The position numbers and the translations under genes are program-made. The notes under the pieces are model-generated. The model worked only from the letters and a program-made list of their open reading frames with translations, was not told the origin of the DNA and made no database searches. Shown piece by piece: positions 1-8,397 of a stretch of DNA of 64,000 nt. Source of the stretch: Adlercreutzia caecimuris B7 (lineage in GTDB: Bacteria; Actinomycetota; Coriobacteriia; Coriobacteriales; Eggerthellaceae); contig NZ_KE159646.1 of NCBI RefSeq assembly GCF_000403355.2, forward strand, positions 1,911,561-1,975,560. Reading direction: 5' to 3'. The stretch's first letter is position 1. Every line of letters starts with the position of its first letter.

Positions 1-299
1 ATTTCAATCCACGCTCCCCTTGCGGGGAGCGACGTGCGACGTACTGGACATCTTGGATGAAGTAATAATTTCAATCCACGCTCCCCTTGCGGGGAGCGAC
101 CAGACCTGAACTTGATAGTACTTCCCCATATTGATTTCAATCCACGCTCCCCTTGCGGGGAGCGACGAGAGACGCACTTACACTTGGTGACATTAGTTAC
201 ATTTCAATCCACGCTCCCCTTGCGGGGAGCGACGGCGGATTGCGTTGGTCTCGCGGAAGGCATAGGATTTCAATCCACGCTCCCCTTGCGGGGAGCGAC
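1..299 (-). CRISPR. Type I-C CRISPR array, leader-proximal end (5 repeats, 4 spacers visible)
   Basis: Five identical 33-bp repeats lie at 1-33, 68-100, 134-166, 201-233 and 267-299, separated by spacers of 34, 33, 34 and 33 bp. Read on the minus strand each repeat begins GTCGCTCCCC and ends GGATTGAAAT, with an internal GCTCCCC/GGGGAGC stem, which is the usual type I-C repeat. cas2 lies to the right on the minus strand, so 267-299 is the leader-proximal repeat and the array runs out of the window on the left. No repeat shows decay. I saw no match between any spacer and the rest of the window. Confidence 0.98.
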
Positions 300-507
300 C
301 GCTACATATTGCATTGTTAAGGTGCTTGATGTCAAGATATGCCGAACTGCATCCCGTATTGGGGGCATACCAACCTCTTGAAAACGTATATCACGCCTCA
401 AAGCGGTGCGAACCTCACGCAGTTATTCTGAACGCCCCATGTTCGCACCGTCCGCCCGATCTCGTCAGATAAGTCAGCGCCCACCAGGCCGTTACGCTCG
501 GAACGGG
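300..507 (-). promoter_or_regulatory. CRISPR leader with a 10-bp inverted repeat
   Basis: This 208-bp non-coding stretch separates the cas2 stop from the first repeat, so it is the array leader, read leftwards. It holds a perfect inverted repeat, CGGTGCGAAC at 404-413 and GTTCGCACCG at 441-450, with a 27-nt loop. Leaders carry the array promoter and the docking signals for new-spacer integration. Whether this hairpin serves either is not shown. Confidence 0.75.
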
Positions 508-795
508 TCATAACGAGAGAAAGCCCTCTGCCTCATAAGTTTCATGACTGCCGTAATGCTCGATCTTCCCAGCGTAATTGTTGCCCAAGTCATAGAAGCG
601 CAGGCTGTCATCCTCCCCCATCATGGCAATCAGATCTGCTTTTATCTTGACCATTGTGGCAGCATCTGCCACACATTCAAACACAGAGTTCTGGACACGC
701 TGCCCATAGTTGACGCAATGCCTGGCGACTTTCCTCAATCGCCTTCGACCCTCAGCGGTCTCTGTATTCACGTCGTAGGTAATAACCGTCAGCAT
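508..795 (-). CDS. cas2: Type I-C CRISPR-associated endonuclease Cas2
   Basis: The 95-aa protein begins MLTVITYDVNTET and carries the NYGQRVQNSVFEC segment typical of type I-C Cas2. Cas2 dimers bridge two Cas1 dimers to form the spacer-integration complex. The Asp in the first beta strand (TYDV) is the usual metal ligand. I chose the ATG at 795 because GGAAGTG lies just before it; an ATG five codons upstream would overlap cas1 and has no ribosome site. It is the last gene of the cas operon, 5 bp after cas1 and directly before the leader. Confidence 0.95.
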   Translation of the reverse strand: MLTVITYDVNTETAEGRRRLRKVARHCVNYGQRVQNSVFECVADAATMVKIKADLIAMMGEDDSLRFYDLGNNYAGKIEHYGSHETYEAEGFLSL

Positions 796-800
796 TTTGA

Positions 801-1832
801 TCACTTCCATAAAAAGGCCGGGTAATCGTCCAAATCTCCCCGCACATACTGCGCAAGGAGCAATGCCTGCACATGCGGAACCAGGCCCCTGTCAATCTTC
901 TCTTTCAAGTACGGATGAGTTATTTGCTCGCGTTTCCTCTCTTGCCATGCCTCAAAAAGTCTCTTTCTGCCCGCGTCGGCAAGACGCACCTCTCCTGTTT
1001 CCAGTTCGACGAAATCCTTGCGAGAGACCACCCGGTTGTTGATAGAGGTCACCACGAACCGATCAACCAGCACGGGACGCAGCTCTTCCATGAGATCCAG
1101 CGCCAGCGACTCTCGTCCCGGGCGATCGACATGCATGATCCCACAGTACGGATCTAGGCCAACCCCCTCTAACGCAGAAGCGCAATCTGTCACAAGGACG
1201 CTATAGAAGAGCGAGAGCATAGCGTTCACCCGGTCAGTGGGCGGCCTCCGATTACGGCCGACAAACCGAAACGACTCCTTGTCACGCAGGATCATCTCAT
1301 CAAATACAGAGAAATAGATCGACGCCGCATCGCCCTCAATCCCCCTGAGCGAGGCAGCATCCCCACACTCCCCTATCGCAGCAAGAGCCCTCACTAAACG
1401 CTCCGAAGCCCTGCGCACCGCATCAGCCTCGATTCTCAAACCATGGTCACGCACCACTCGCTCGAGCACCCACCGCGAGTTGTACACCTTTCCGGTCAGA
1501 AAACGCTTCGCAACACCGAGCGACCACGCCTCTTCATCGGCCAAACGATACTGCTGACGCCTCAGGTGTATGTTTCCCTGGCATTTCCCATACGATCGTG
1601 CCAGAAAACGCCCCTGCGGGCTGAAAAATGCCAATGACACCCCACGCTCGGAGCACACGCCCATAAACTGCGGGCTCGCTCCGGGATACGTGAAGCAAAA
1701 GATCGACTCAAGCGTATGGAGAGGAATCCGGCCTATCTCGTCGCCCGACACCCTCGCCACAACATTCTCTCCATCAAGTGTAAGGTAGGCATTTTCGGTA
1801 AAGATATAGAGCGTATTGCGAAGACGTCTCAT
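801..1832 (-). CDS. cas1: Type I-C CRISPR-associated integrase Cas1
   Basis: The 343-aa protein starts MRRLRNTLYIFTENAYLTL and has the normal type I-C Cas1 length. Cas1 is the metal-dependent integrase that inserts new spacers at the leader end together with Cas2 (and Cas4 in this subtype). The C-terminal helical catalytic domain contains 'CGIMHVDRPGRESLALDLMEE', with the conserved His and Glu/Asp metal ligands expected there. The start at 1832 overlaps the cas4 stop by 4 bp (ATGA), indicating translational coupling. The open frame extends 54 codons further upstream inside cas4, but that extension is not Cas1-like. Confidence 0.96.
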   Translation of the reverse strand: MRRLRNTLYIFTENAYLTLDGENVVARVSGDEIGRIPLHTLESIFCFTYPGASPQFMGVCSERGVSLAFFSPQGRFLARSYGKCQGNIHLRRQQYRLADEEAWSLGVAKRFLTGKVYNSRWVLERVVRDHGLRIEADAVRRASERLVRALAAIGECGDAASLRGIEGDAASIYFSVFDEMILRDKESFRFVGRNRRPPTDRVNAMLSLFYSVLVTDCASALEGVGLDPYCGIMHVDRPGRESLALDLMEELRPVLVDRFVVTSINNRVVSRKDFVELETGEVRLADAGRKRLFEAWQERKREQITHPYLKEKIDRGLVPHVQALLLAQYVRGDLDDYPAFLWK

Positions 1833-2491
1833 AGCACTTCCCCGATTCGTCGCTGGTAGTAGCCGCTCACACTTTCCCGCTTTGCCGTAGCAGGCAGGCA
1901 CACGTCCTTGATCGAGCACGATCGGCACGAGGGACGCGACCTTGCCCTGGGAATATGCTTCCGGGAGAAGAGCCGATGCATCTCTCGAGCGCATCGCCGC
2001 GTCTCCTCGCGCAACGCGCTATCGAGAATAACCCGTTCACGCGATCTCGTCTCATGGTAGTAAAGACACGCTTCACCTATCTCGCAGCACAACATTTCCT
2101 CAAGCGCCATTGCCTGCGCACACAGCTGCAACCGATCGGCATCGATCGACTTTCTGTGCCCACGCTTATACTCTATAGGGAAAACACTCCATAGCCCCTC
2201 CTCGCCGGCCAGGGTCACACCACTTTCCGTTTGAGTGAACTCGACAACGTCACATTGCCCGACAAGTCCTAGGCGGCGGGAGCAGACATTTACAGAGCGC
2301 AGCTCGATGGTATCGCCGCGCCGCTCCCGAAGGGAGGCATCGTGGGCACGCTTATGCACGATACCTCCCTGGACAGTCAGGGCATTCTCGGCCCACTCCT
2401 GAGCCACGTGAATGAGGGCCCACTGCCTCGGACAGAACGAATAGTGCTGGATGCCGGAAAGGGGCAGCAGCTCGTCATCGTCATAGGTCAT
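1829..2491 (-). CDS. cas4: CRISPR-associated exonuclease Cas4
   Basis: The 220-aa protein has the Cas4/RecB-like layout: an N-terminal FCPRQW motif with the first Fe-S cysteine (about residue 20), a nuclease core with 'GQCDVVEF' and 'FPIEYKRGHRKS', and a C-terminal CRSCSIKDVC cluster that completes the iron-sulfur site. In type I-C systems Cas4 trims pre-spacers so that they carry the right PAM and orientation. No obvious Shine-Dalgarno precedes the ATG; it starts 4 bp after the cas7 stop, so coupled translation is likely. Confidence 0.95.
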   Translation of the reverse strand: MTYDDDELLPLSGIQHYSFCPRQWALIHVAQEWAENALTVQGGIVHKRAHDASLRERRGDTIELRSVNVCSRRLGLVGQCDVVEFTQTESGVTLAGEEGLWSVFPIEYKRGHRKSIDADRLQLCAQAMALEEMLCCEIGEACLYYHETRSRERVILDSALREETRRCAREMHRLFSRKHIPRARSRPSCRSCSIKDVCLPATAKRESVSGYYQRRIGEVL

Positions 2492-2495
2492 GAGA

Positions 2496-3392
2496 CTAGG
2501 GGAGCTTTTTCTCTACCGTGATGCCAGCGGGAATGGACCCCTCGTCCACCGCCGCTCGCTCATAATCGGCAAAAGAGCGTGGCGTTTCCACTCCCTCCTT
2601 CTTTTTTATGGTCACCGCATCGAAGAGCTGGTAGGAAGGCGCGTTGCCAAACTCGCTATCGTGCCGAAAGACGATCAGCTCACGCACCGCCATCTTTCCA
2701 CGCGCTGCAGAGCGATCAAGGTCGAACATATTGATAATAGCCTCCCAGAGCAGCTGCAGATCCTCTTCGGAGAAGCCTGTCGTTTTCCGGGCAAGGTTGG
2801 CAGATACGAATCCCTCGCAACGGTAAAGCCCATAGGGCACGATATGCTTACGACCCATCTCGGTGTTCTTCTTCTCAGCATCGGCGTCCGTCGTAATGGC
2901 GACGCGCGTAATGGTCACCTCCTGGGGAATGATCGGCTCGACGCTGCGCGCGAATGTCAGCTGCACAGGACCGCGCACCTGGCCGCAATTGAGGTTGTCC
3001 TTGACAAAGGTGGTCATAACCGCACCGAATGTTCGAATGTCGTAGTAGTTCTCGCACATGAAATCGCGCACTTTGACATCGAGCTCGGGATCGTCCTTTC
3101 TCAGCTTCTTGATCTCCTTGCCGTCGATGCCAAGATGCTCATAGGCTTTGCGATCGCTCGCATTGAGAGGGACGCTGTCCTTGATGTAGATGTCGAATCC
3201 CGGCTCGCCTTCCTTGACAGCCTCAACGTAATTTCGGATCTTGCGCTTCAGGCAGACATCCGTCACCAGACCGTACCCCTCCTCGGGGTCGACACGCGGC
3301 ATATTTCCCGCATCGGGATCTCCGTTGGGATTGCCGTTCTCTACATCGAAGTAAACGACGAAATCGTAACGGTTCTTAATGGGCTCGCTCAT
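2496..3392 (-). CDS. cas7: Type I-C Cascade backbone protein Cas7 (Csd2)
   Basis: The 298-aa protein begins MSEPIKNRYDFVVYFDVENG and contains NGNPNGDPDAGNMPR, the hallmark of type I-C Cas7/Csd2. It forms the helical crRNA-binding filament of Cascade. The start at 3392 is set by GAGGAGGAA a few bases upstream; a longer open frame reads back into cas8c and lacks family similarity. It begins one base after the cas8c stop. The minus-strand order cas8c-cas7-cas4 is canonical for subtype I-C. Confidence 0.97.
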   Translation of the reverse strand: MSEPIKNRYDFVVYFDVENGNPNGDPDAGNMPRVDPEEGYGLVTDVCLKRKIRNYVEAVKEGEPGFDIYIKDSVPLNASDRKAYEHLGIDGKEIKKLRKDDPELDVKVRDFMCENYYDIRTFGAVMTTFVKDNLNCGQVRGPVQLTFARSVEPIIPQEVTITRVAITTDADAEKKNTEMGRKHIVPYGLYRCEGFVSANLARKTTGFSEEDLQLLWEAIINMFDLDRSAARGKMAVRELIVFRHDSEFGNAPSYQLFDAVTIKKKEGVETPRSFADYERAAVDEGSIPAGITVEKKLP

Positions 3393-3393
3393 G

Positions 3394-5217
3394 CTATTCC
3401 TCCTCGCCGGAATGATTGCTCTCGTTGTTTGCCGCAAAGCCGCTCTGCCGCTGGCACCAATACCCGATAATGAAATCGCCCTGCTCCTCGATGGTCAAAC
3501 GAGCGGGAAAAGAGGGTGTTTGCGCGCGTATCGCCTCCGTCAGCTCTCCGATGGTCCGGGCATGCCGTGAGCCCTTCGCCGTCCGCGACAGCTTATCGAG
3601 ATGCTTCATATTCAGCTTCATAATTTCCGGGAACGCCACCGCCGGCGTTGCGCAGGCAGCGTTGAAATACCGATTGACAATGGTGGCGTTCAGTTTTCGC
3701 CTATCTAAGTATGCCGCATCGGCTTGCGTCTGCTCCAACTCACTGAACAATCTGCCTAGCAGATAGGGAACACTCGCGTTTTCCTCATTCAAATCCACCG
3801 TGAGAACCTCCTCGCTTACTCCGTAGTTCTTGATGAGAACAGCTTTCATGATTGCCGCCCGACCGTAACTGACCTTTCTTATTTTCTTCTCATCATTATC
3901 CTGGGTCGCTCGGACGCGCAGAAGAGCATTTTGATAAAGTGCCGCAGGATAAGGGGCATCTGTCAAAATGGAACGCAGCAACGCGCCCGCCAGAATACTG
4001 GCAGCATCGCCTCTCTTTGCGTTGGAGTTCTGCGTTTCCATGACCAGGCGATAGGGGGAGAGGTAATTGCTCTGCTGCGGTCCATGCGCGATAGCAAGCC
4101 GCTTGTAATGCTCGGCTATGTTCGCCATGAAGGCCCCGAGCGAGTCCTGGAGGAAAAACCTGACGGAGACTCGAGCTGCATTCGGATCAAGGCCCAAAAC
4201 AAAGAACGGAACATCCAGCGATACGCCGTCGGAGGTCCTCCCCTTGGCAATCGAGGCCATAGTGGCATCGAGCGACGCATCCGCATCGCGAGCCTGCTGC
4301 TCTGGATTCTTCTTCGGGCTATCCCCCGCTCCGGGCAATCGCAGAGTGAACCCGGGGTCTATGCCCTCCCGAAATACCGACGCCGCCTCACGGTCGTTTT
4401 CGACGGACCAGAATACCACCGTCGTGTCCCCAATGCGCACACGGTGCATCGGATCAGAAAGCAAATAGTTCAGCGCCGTCGTGTAGGCAAAGGCCGCATA
4501 TTCGCTCACCGGAGCATTAAACCCCTGCGCTTCCTCACACCCATACGATTCAAAGGCAGCCGCGTTGAAACTCACTAACGAGGCTCCGCTTGACTGTGCG
4601 CCCAGGACACCCTTGATCTTAGGATGGAGTCGGGCAACAGGCGCCCTTTCCCCCGTCACCAGGCAGCGCATTTCCGCCGCAGCACCCGTATTTGATCTCT
4701 GAGCAGCACGGTTTACCGCTGCGACAACTTCGTCGTCTTCCAGAACTTCCTTGCCTTTGAAGTAGAAGGCAATGTTGCGACCACTCAGCACGACCTCTTT
4801 GTTGGAAGCTATCACCGGATGATCGGGTGCCTGGGAGGGCTCCCAGCGAGAAAAGAACGCCAGAACCGCTCGCGCCGCCGGAGAGTCGACGCCCTTGAGC
4901 AGCGCGGTGTTCTTCTCCTTCGCGTCGTTGAAGCACTTCACCGCCCTATCGGGCTTGCCCTTTGCGTCCACCCCAAACAAATAGGACGAGGTATCGCAGA
5001 GAAGATTGGCCGACACGCCCGAGGAACGTTCGACGCGCTGCGGCACCTGTCGCTTCCATCCCGCCTTATCCTCAGCAGGAATAATGCCGACAAGGTTTCC
5101 CGCCCCATCTACCTCGGCGAGAGCGCCCACGGGCACCGAGGACCAACCGGGACGTGCAACTCCTTCGACCTCGTTATCGAGAAGATACTCATAATAGTCG
5201 ACGAGAGACCTCAGCAT
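3394..5217 (-). CDS. cas8c: Type I-C Cascade large subunit Cas8c (Csd1)
   Basis: The 607-aa protein begins MLRSLVDYYEYLLDNEVEGV and has the size of Csd1/Cas8c. Typical segments include 'NYLLSDPMHRVRIGDTTVVFW' and 'LSPYRLVMETQNSNAKRGDA'. It recognises the PAM and opens target DNA. In I-C systems the small Cascade subunit (Cas11c) is made by internal initiation inside this gene; I did not locate that start. The chosen ATG (5217) overlaps the cas5 stop by one base (TGATG) and has GAGGTG upstream. Confidence 0.95.
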   Translation of the reverse strand: MLRSLVDYYEYLLDNEVEGVARPGWSSVPVGALAEVDGAGNLVGIIPAEDKAGWKRQVPQRVERSSGVSANLLCDTSSYLFGVDAKGKPDRAVKCFNDAKEKNTALLKGVDSPAARAVLAFFSRWEPSQAPDHPVIASNKEVVLSGRNIAFYFKGKEVLEDDEVVAAVNRAAQRSNTGAAAEMRCLVTGERAPVARLHPKIKGVLGAQSSGASLVSFNAAAFESYGCEEAQGFNAPVSEYAAFAYTTALNYLLSDPMHRVRIGDTTVVFWSVENDREAASVFREGIDPGFTLRLPGAGDSPKKNPEQQARDADASLDATMASIAKGRTSDGVSLDVPFFVLGLDPNAARVSVRFFLQDSLGAFMANIAEHYKRLAIAHGPQQSNYLSPYRLVMETQNSNAKRGDAASILAGALLRSILTDAPYPAALYQNALLRVRATQDNDEKKIRKVSYGRAAIMKAVLIKNYGVSEEVLTVDLNEENASVPYLLGRLFSELEQTQADAAYLDRRKLNATIVNRYFNAACATPAVAFPEIMKLNMKHLDKLSRTAKGSRHARTIGELTEAIRAQTPSFPARLTIEEQGDFIIGYWCQRQSGFAANNESNHSGEEE

Positions 5218-5882
5218 CAGCGCAGCACCTCGCTCCCAGCGACATCGATGACACCATTCTCCATAATGCACCGATAGTACATGGGAGAAATGGATCCTGG
5301 ATTGCTGTAATCCATGTCATAGAGGACAATGCCGAAGTCACGTCGTCCATCGTCGGAGTAGAACCCTCGCGGGGGCTCTACGGCATCCCATTCCCTAAAG
5401 TGACAGCTGCATTCGCGCGTCCCCAAATATGGTTGCGAATAACATGCCCCTTTTCTGAGCCTGCGCATGAGAATGTCCTTGAATTTACCCGGGTTGTCCC
5501 CCGGCTGCGCCTTGTCGGTCATATCGAAATGGGCCTCGATGACGTAGCGCACATCCCTCAGCATCATGGATGCCCGTTGTTGGATATCCTCGGACGTATA
5601 GATAGCGGGAAGATCGCCGCCGTTCGACATAACGGCGCGGAACGACGACGCCAGCGCCTTCGATTTCACCTCGTTGCGTCGAACATTGGTAAACCGAATC
5701 GGATTGAGCACGTGGATGCGATCGACCTGGTACTTCATACCGGGATGCCAATAGAGACTCTCCAGGATACCCCGAGCCGCCGACGGGGAAATGACATCGT
5801 AGGACACACGCTCGACCGATAGTTCGGGGCGCGTGAACAGCGCGTAGTCACCCCACACCTCAACCTTCACTCCATAGGACAT
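5217..5882 (-). CDS. cas5: Type I-C Cas5 (crRNA-processing endoribonuclease)
   Basis: The 221-aa protein begins MSYGVKVEVWGDYALFTRPE and includes 'ISPSAARGILESLYWHP', both typical of Cas5c/Cas5d. In type I-C there is no Cas6; Cas5 itself cuts the pre-crRNA at the base of the repeat stem and keeps the 5' handle. The start is fixed by a strong AAAGGAGGTG site before the ATG at 5882; a longer frame upstream is not family-like. A 114-bp gap separates it from cas3. Confidence 0.95.
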   Translation of the reverse strand: MSYGVKVEVWGDYALFTRPELSVERVSYDVISPSAARGILESLYWHPGMKYQVDRIHVLNPIRFTNVRRNEVKSKALASSFRAVMSNGGDLPAIYTSEDIQQRASMMLRDVRYVIEAHFDMTDKAQPGDNPGKFKDILMRRLRKGACYSQPYLGTRECSCHFREWDAVEPPRGFYSDDGRRDFGIVLYDMDYSNPGSISPMYYRCIMENGVIDVAGSEVLR

Positions 5883-5996
5883 ACCTGCACCTCCTTTCCT
5901 CATCTCACGTAAACCCTGCAAAACTAGCGCGAAGCGGGATCCTCGCTCCGCAGGAACTTCATGGGCCGGCACGAACCAAGATGTTCCCTCTATATC

Positions 5997-8261
5997 TCAC
6001 CACATCAGCCCCTCTCCATGGCGATCGGTCAAGTCGAGACCGCATGCCGAGGAGTACCGATCCGCGTTAACAAGCAGAAAAGCATCTTCGGCGACTTGCT
6101 CGACACTTCCGGCAAGCGATGGGAGATTCGCCCGATAAACGTTGACGGAATACTGCCGCAACCGCCTCATGGCGTTTCGGCCTGCAACCCCCTCACGCAG
6201 CAGCTCGATTTCCTCCTCGATGGCCTCACTTGGCACAATCACACTGCAATCGGCGCTCTCGATAAGCTTGAATTCTTCTGCTACGCTTTTGAAGGGGTAT
6301 GACCCCCAGCCACCACGATCATTGGCCAGCTTCTTGTAGGCGCCGCCCTTGTCCATCCCATCGCGTCTGATATCATACAGACGCGCAAAGTATTCCCTCA
6401 TGATTTCAGGCGATCCTAAGTCGATCTCGATGAGTCCACCGCCTCCGTCCGCATACCCAACGCTTCTCAGCACCGACCGTCCGACAGCCGCCCGTTGAGA
6501 AACCTCACGAGGCCTTCGGTACGAATCGTCAGGCTCAAATATATGCACCAGGCTCTCGGATGAAGATCGGCCGTCGTTCCTGTTGCACCTTCCTGCAGCC
6601 TGAACAATGCTGTCGAGCCCGCTCATTGCTCGATACACCACGGGAAAGTCAAGATCGACCCCCGCCTCCACCAAGCTAGTGGAAATCACCCGACAGGGCA
6701 GCCCTTCTTTAAGCCGCTGCCTAATTTCCGAAATCACGGTCCGACGATGCTCGGGGTGCATAAGGGTGCTCAGATGATAGGTACCGTCATCATCGAGCGA
6801 TTCAAAGACGACTCGCGTCTGCTTACGATTATCGAGAATGCAGAGGACCTGCTTTTCGTTGCGAAGTCGCTCAGCCAATCGCGCGTCATCAAGTTCGCCT
6901 TCCAGGCAATAGGTCACGCGTCTCAGCTTCTCGAATGAATCCAGTCCCGCCTGGCTTATTTCGACTGGCCGCGGCAGATCTTCGATGATCCCATCGAGAG
7001 CCGGCTGAGTGGCCGTACAGAACACTACGGTGCACCCATAATGCGCAACCAACTCCTCGAGGGCAGCCAAACATGGTTTGAGGTATTCCACTGGCAGCAT
7101 CTGCGCTTCGTCAAGCACAATGACACTCTTCGCAAGGTTATGCAGCTTCCGACACTTCGAAGTCCTGTTGGAATGAAGGGACTCGAAAAGCTGGACATTG
7201 GTAGTGACCACCACTGGAGCGTCCCAATTCTCAGCAGCAAGCCGCAGCGCATCTCCCAAACCAGTTGGTCGCTCCCTGTTATGGGCAACAACATGCTCTT
7301 GCCCTTCAGGTTTCTCATCCACAGAATCGAAGTCGAACCCCGAATGATGCTCAAGCACCTGCTCACGTCCGATCATCCCACGAATGACATCGGCATTCTG
7401 CTCAATAATGGACGTGTAGGGAACCGCGTATATCACCTTGGCCCCGAGATGGCCGCTAAGCGCAGCTTGATTCAAAGCAAAACGCAATGAGCCGAGTGTC
7501 TTGCCACCCCCGGTGGGAACAGTCAGCGCATAAAACCCCGGCTGACCAGTCGCCGCTGCTCGACAATCATCGAGAATGCGGCAGCGCAGTTCATTGAGCG
7601 GCGTACGCGGAGGGTAGAACATCGACAGCCTATCCTCCAACGTATCGCGCAACTCAGCAGCCGACGCCGAGGGAAGGCTTTTCCTTTCATGCCCTTGCAT
7701 GAATTCTTCCGTTGCCAGGAAGTCGGCGTCAACCAGGCACGAGAACATCATGCGCACCCAAAAGCCTGCACCGTAGCCGCCGCTTTTCTGCGCGCCGACA
7801 AGAGGCGTGGGCGTTCCTGGGGAGCCACGCAGTCCAAGCCGCTTAAAGGACGCGCGATTGAGCCAAGTCGCGCCCGACGAGTTCTCGGCCCTGAAACGCT
7901 CGAGTCGCTTTGTCAGCGTCGAGTCCTGCGTTTCCCTCTGAATATTTTCACCCGTGGGACATCCATCGGGCAGGCCCGCATGATGCCCGGCAATCGCATA
8001 GGCTAAAAGAGCGCCAAGATCGCCACTGTCAGCCATGATGCTCGCGCCCGCCGTCGAGTGATCAACCCTCGGCCCGTTCTCTTTAATGCGACGCTGAAAC
8101 GCATCAGTGTACTTACCGATGTCGTGGAGAACTCCCATGTTGTAGGCCCACCCTTCTGAGCCGAAGCGAGCGGCAAAATCGGCAGCCCGCTCCGCAACGG
8201 CACAAAGGTGATCCTCTACGGCCTCCTCCCGACCATCCTCTGCAATGTGAGCAAGAAACAT
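5997..8261 (-). CDS. cas3: Type I-C Cas3 nuclease-helicase
   Basis: The roughly 754-aa protein is the effector recruited by Cascade to unwind and shred target DNA. The N-terminal HD nuclease shows LHDIGKYTDAF, VDHSTAGA and IAGHHAGLPDG. The superfamily-2 helicase has Walker A TGGGKTLGS, a DEAQ box (VLDEAQML) and motif VI IVQAAGRCNRN. I prefer the start MFLAHIAEDGRE at 8261, which matches I-C Cas3 N-termini and has GTGAGGA upstream; an ATG at 8300 is possible. It is the first gene of the operon, and an insertion sequence begins 136 bp upstream. Confidence 0.96.
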   Translation of the reverse strand: MFLAHIAEDGREEAVEDHLCAVAERAADFAARFGSEGWAYNMGVLHDIGKYTDAFQRRIKENGPRVDHSTAGASIMADSGDLGALLAYAIAGHHAGLPDGCPTGENIQRETQDSTLTKRLERFRAENSSGATWLNRASFKRLGLRGSPGTPTPLVGAQKSGGYGAGFWVRMMFSCLVDADFLATEEFMQGHERKSLPSASAAELRDTLEDRLSMFYPPRTPLNELRCRILDDCRAAATGQPGFYALTVPTGGGKTLGSLRFALNQAALSGHLGAKVIYAVPYTSIIEQNADVIRGMIGREQVLEHHSGFDFDSVDEKPEGQEHVVAHNRERPTGLGDALRLAAENWDAPVVVTTNVQLFESLHSNRTSKCRKLHNLAKSVIVLDEAQMLPVEYLKPCLAALEELVAHYGCTVVFCTATQPALDGIIEDLPRPVEISQAGLDSFEKLRRVTYCLEGELDDARLAERLRNEKQVLCILDNRKQTRVVFESLDDDGTYHLSTLMHPEHRRTVISEIRQRLKEGLPCRVISTSLVEAGVDLDFPVVYRAMSGLDSIVQAAGRCNRNDGRSSSESLVHIFEPDDSYRRPREVSQRAAVGRSVLRSVGYADGGGGLIEIDLGSPEIMREYFARLYDIRRDGMDKGGAYKKLANDRGGWGSYPFKSVAEEFKLIESADCSVIVPSEAIEEEIELLREGVAGRNAMRRLRQYSVNVYRANLPSLAGSVEQVAEDAFLLVNADRYSSACGLDLTDRHGEGLMW

Positions 8262-8279
8262 CTTGGTCCTCACAATTCT

Positions 8280-8296
8280 CGACAACAAGATTGTCG
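8280..8296. promoter_or_regulatory. Inverted repeat upstream of cas3 (possible operator)
   Basis: CGACAA (8280-8285) and TTGTCG (8291-8296) form a perfect 6-bp palindrome around a 5-nt centre, 19 bp upstream of the chosen cas3 start. A possible minus-strand -10 (CATAAT) lies just upstream. The position suits a repressor site, but no regulator is identified. Confidence 0.3.
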
Positions 8297-8397
8297 TCAT
8301 TATGGCATGAATTTCACTGCTGGATGTCCCGACTCCAGTACACAGAAGGTCATTTCCGGCATTTTATAAAAAATGTTTGCCGAAGTATGTTGAATAT

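Noticed and set aside
1-299. Self-targeting spacers
   Set aside because: I compared the four spacers by eye with the window and saw no match; a genome-wide search is still needed.
300-340. A sixth degenerate CRISPR repeat
   Set aside because: Sequence after 299 shows no repeat-like stretch; it is leader.
112-381. Plus-strand ORF across the CRISPR repeats
   Set aside because: Its repeated peptide is translated CRISPR repeat; the DNA is an array, not a gene.
2490-3470. 326-aa plus-strand ORF opposite cas7
   Set aside because: Antisense shadow of cas7, with no ribosome site or family motif.
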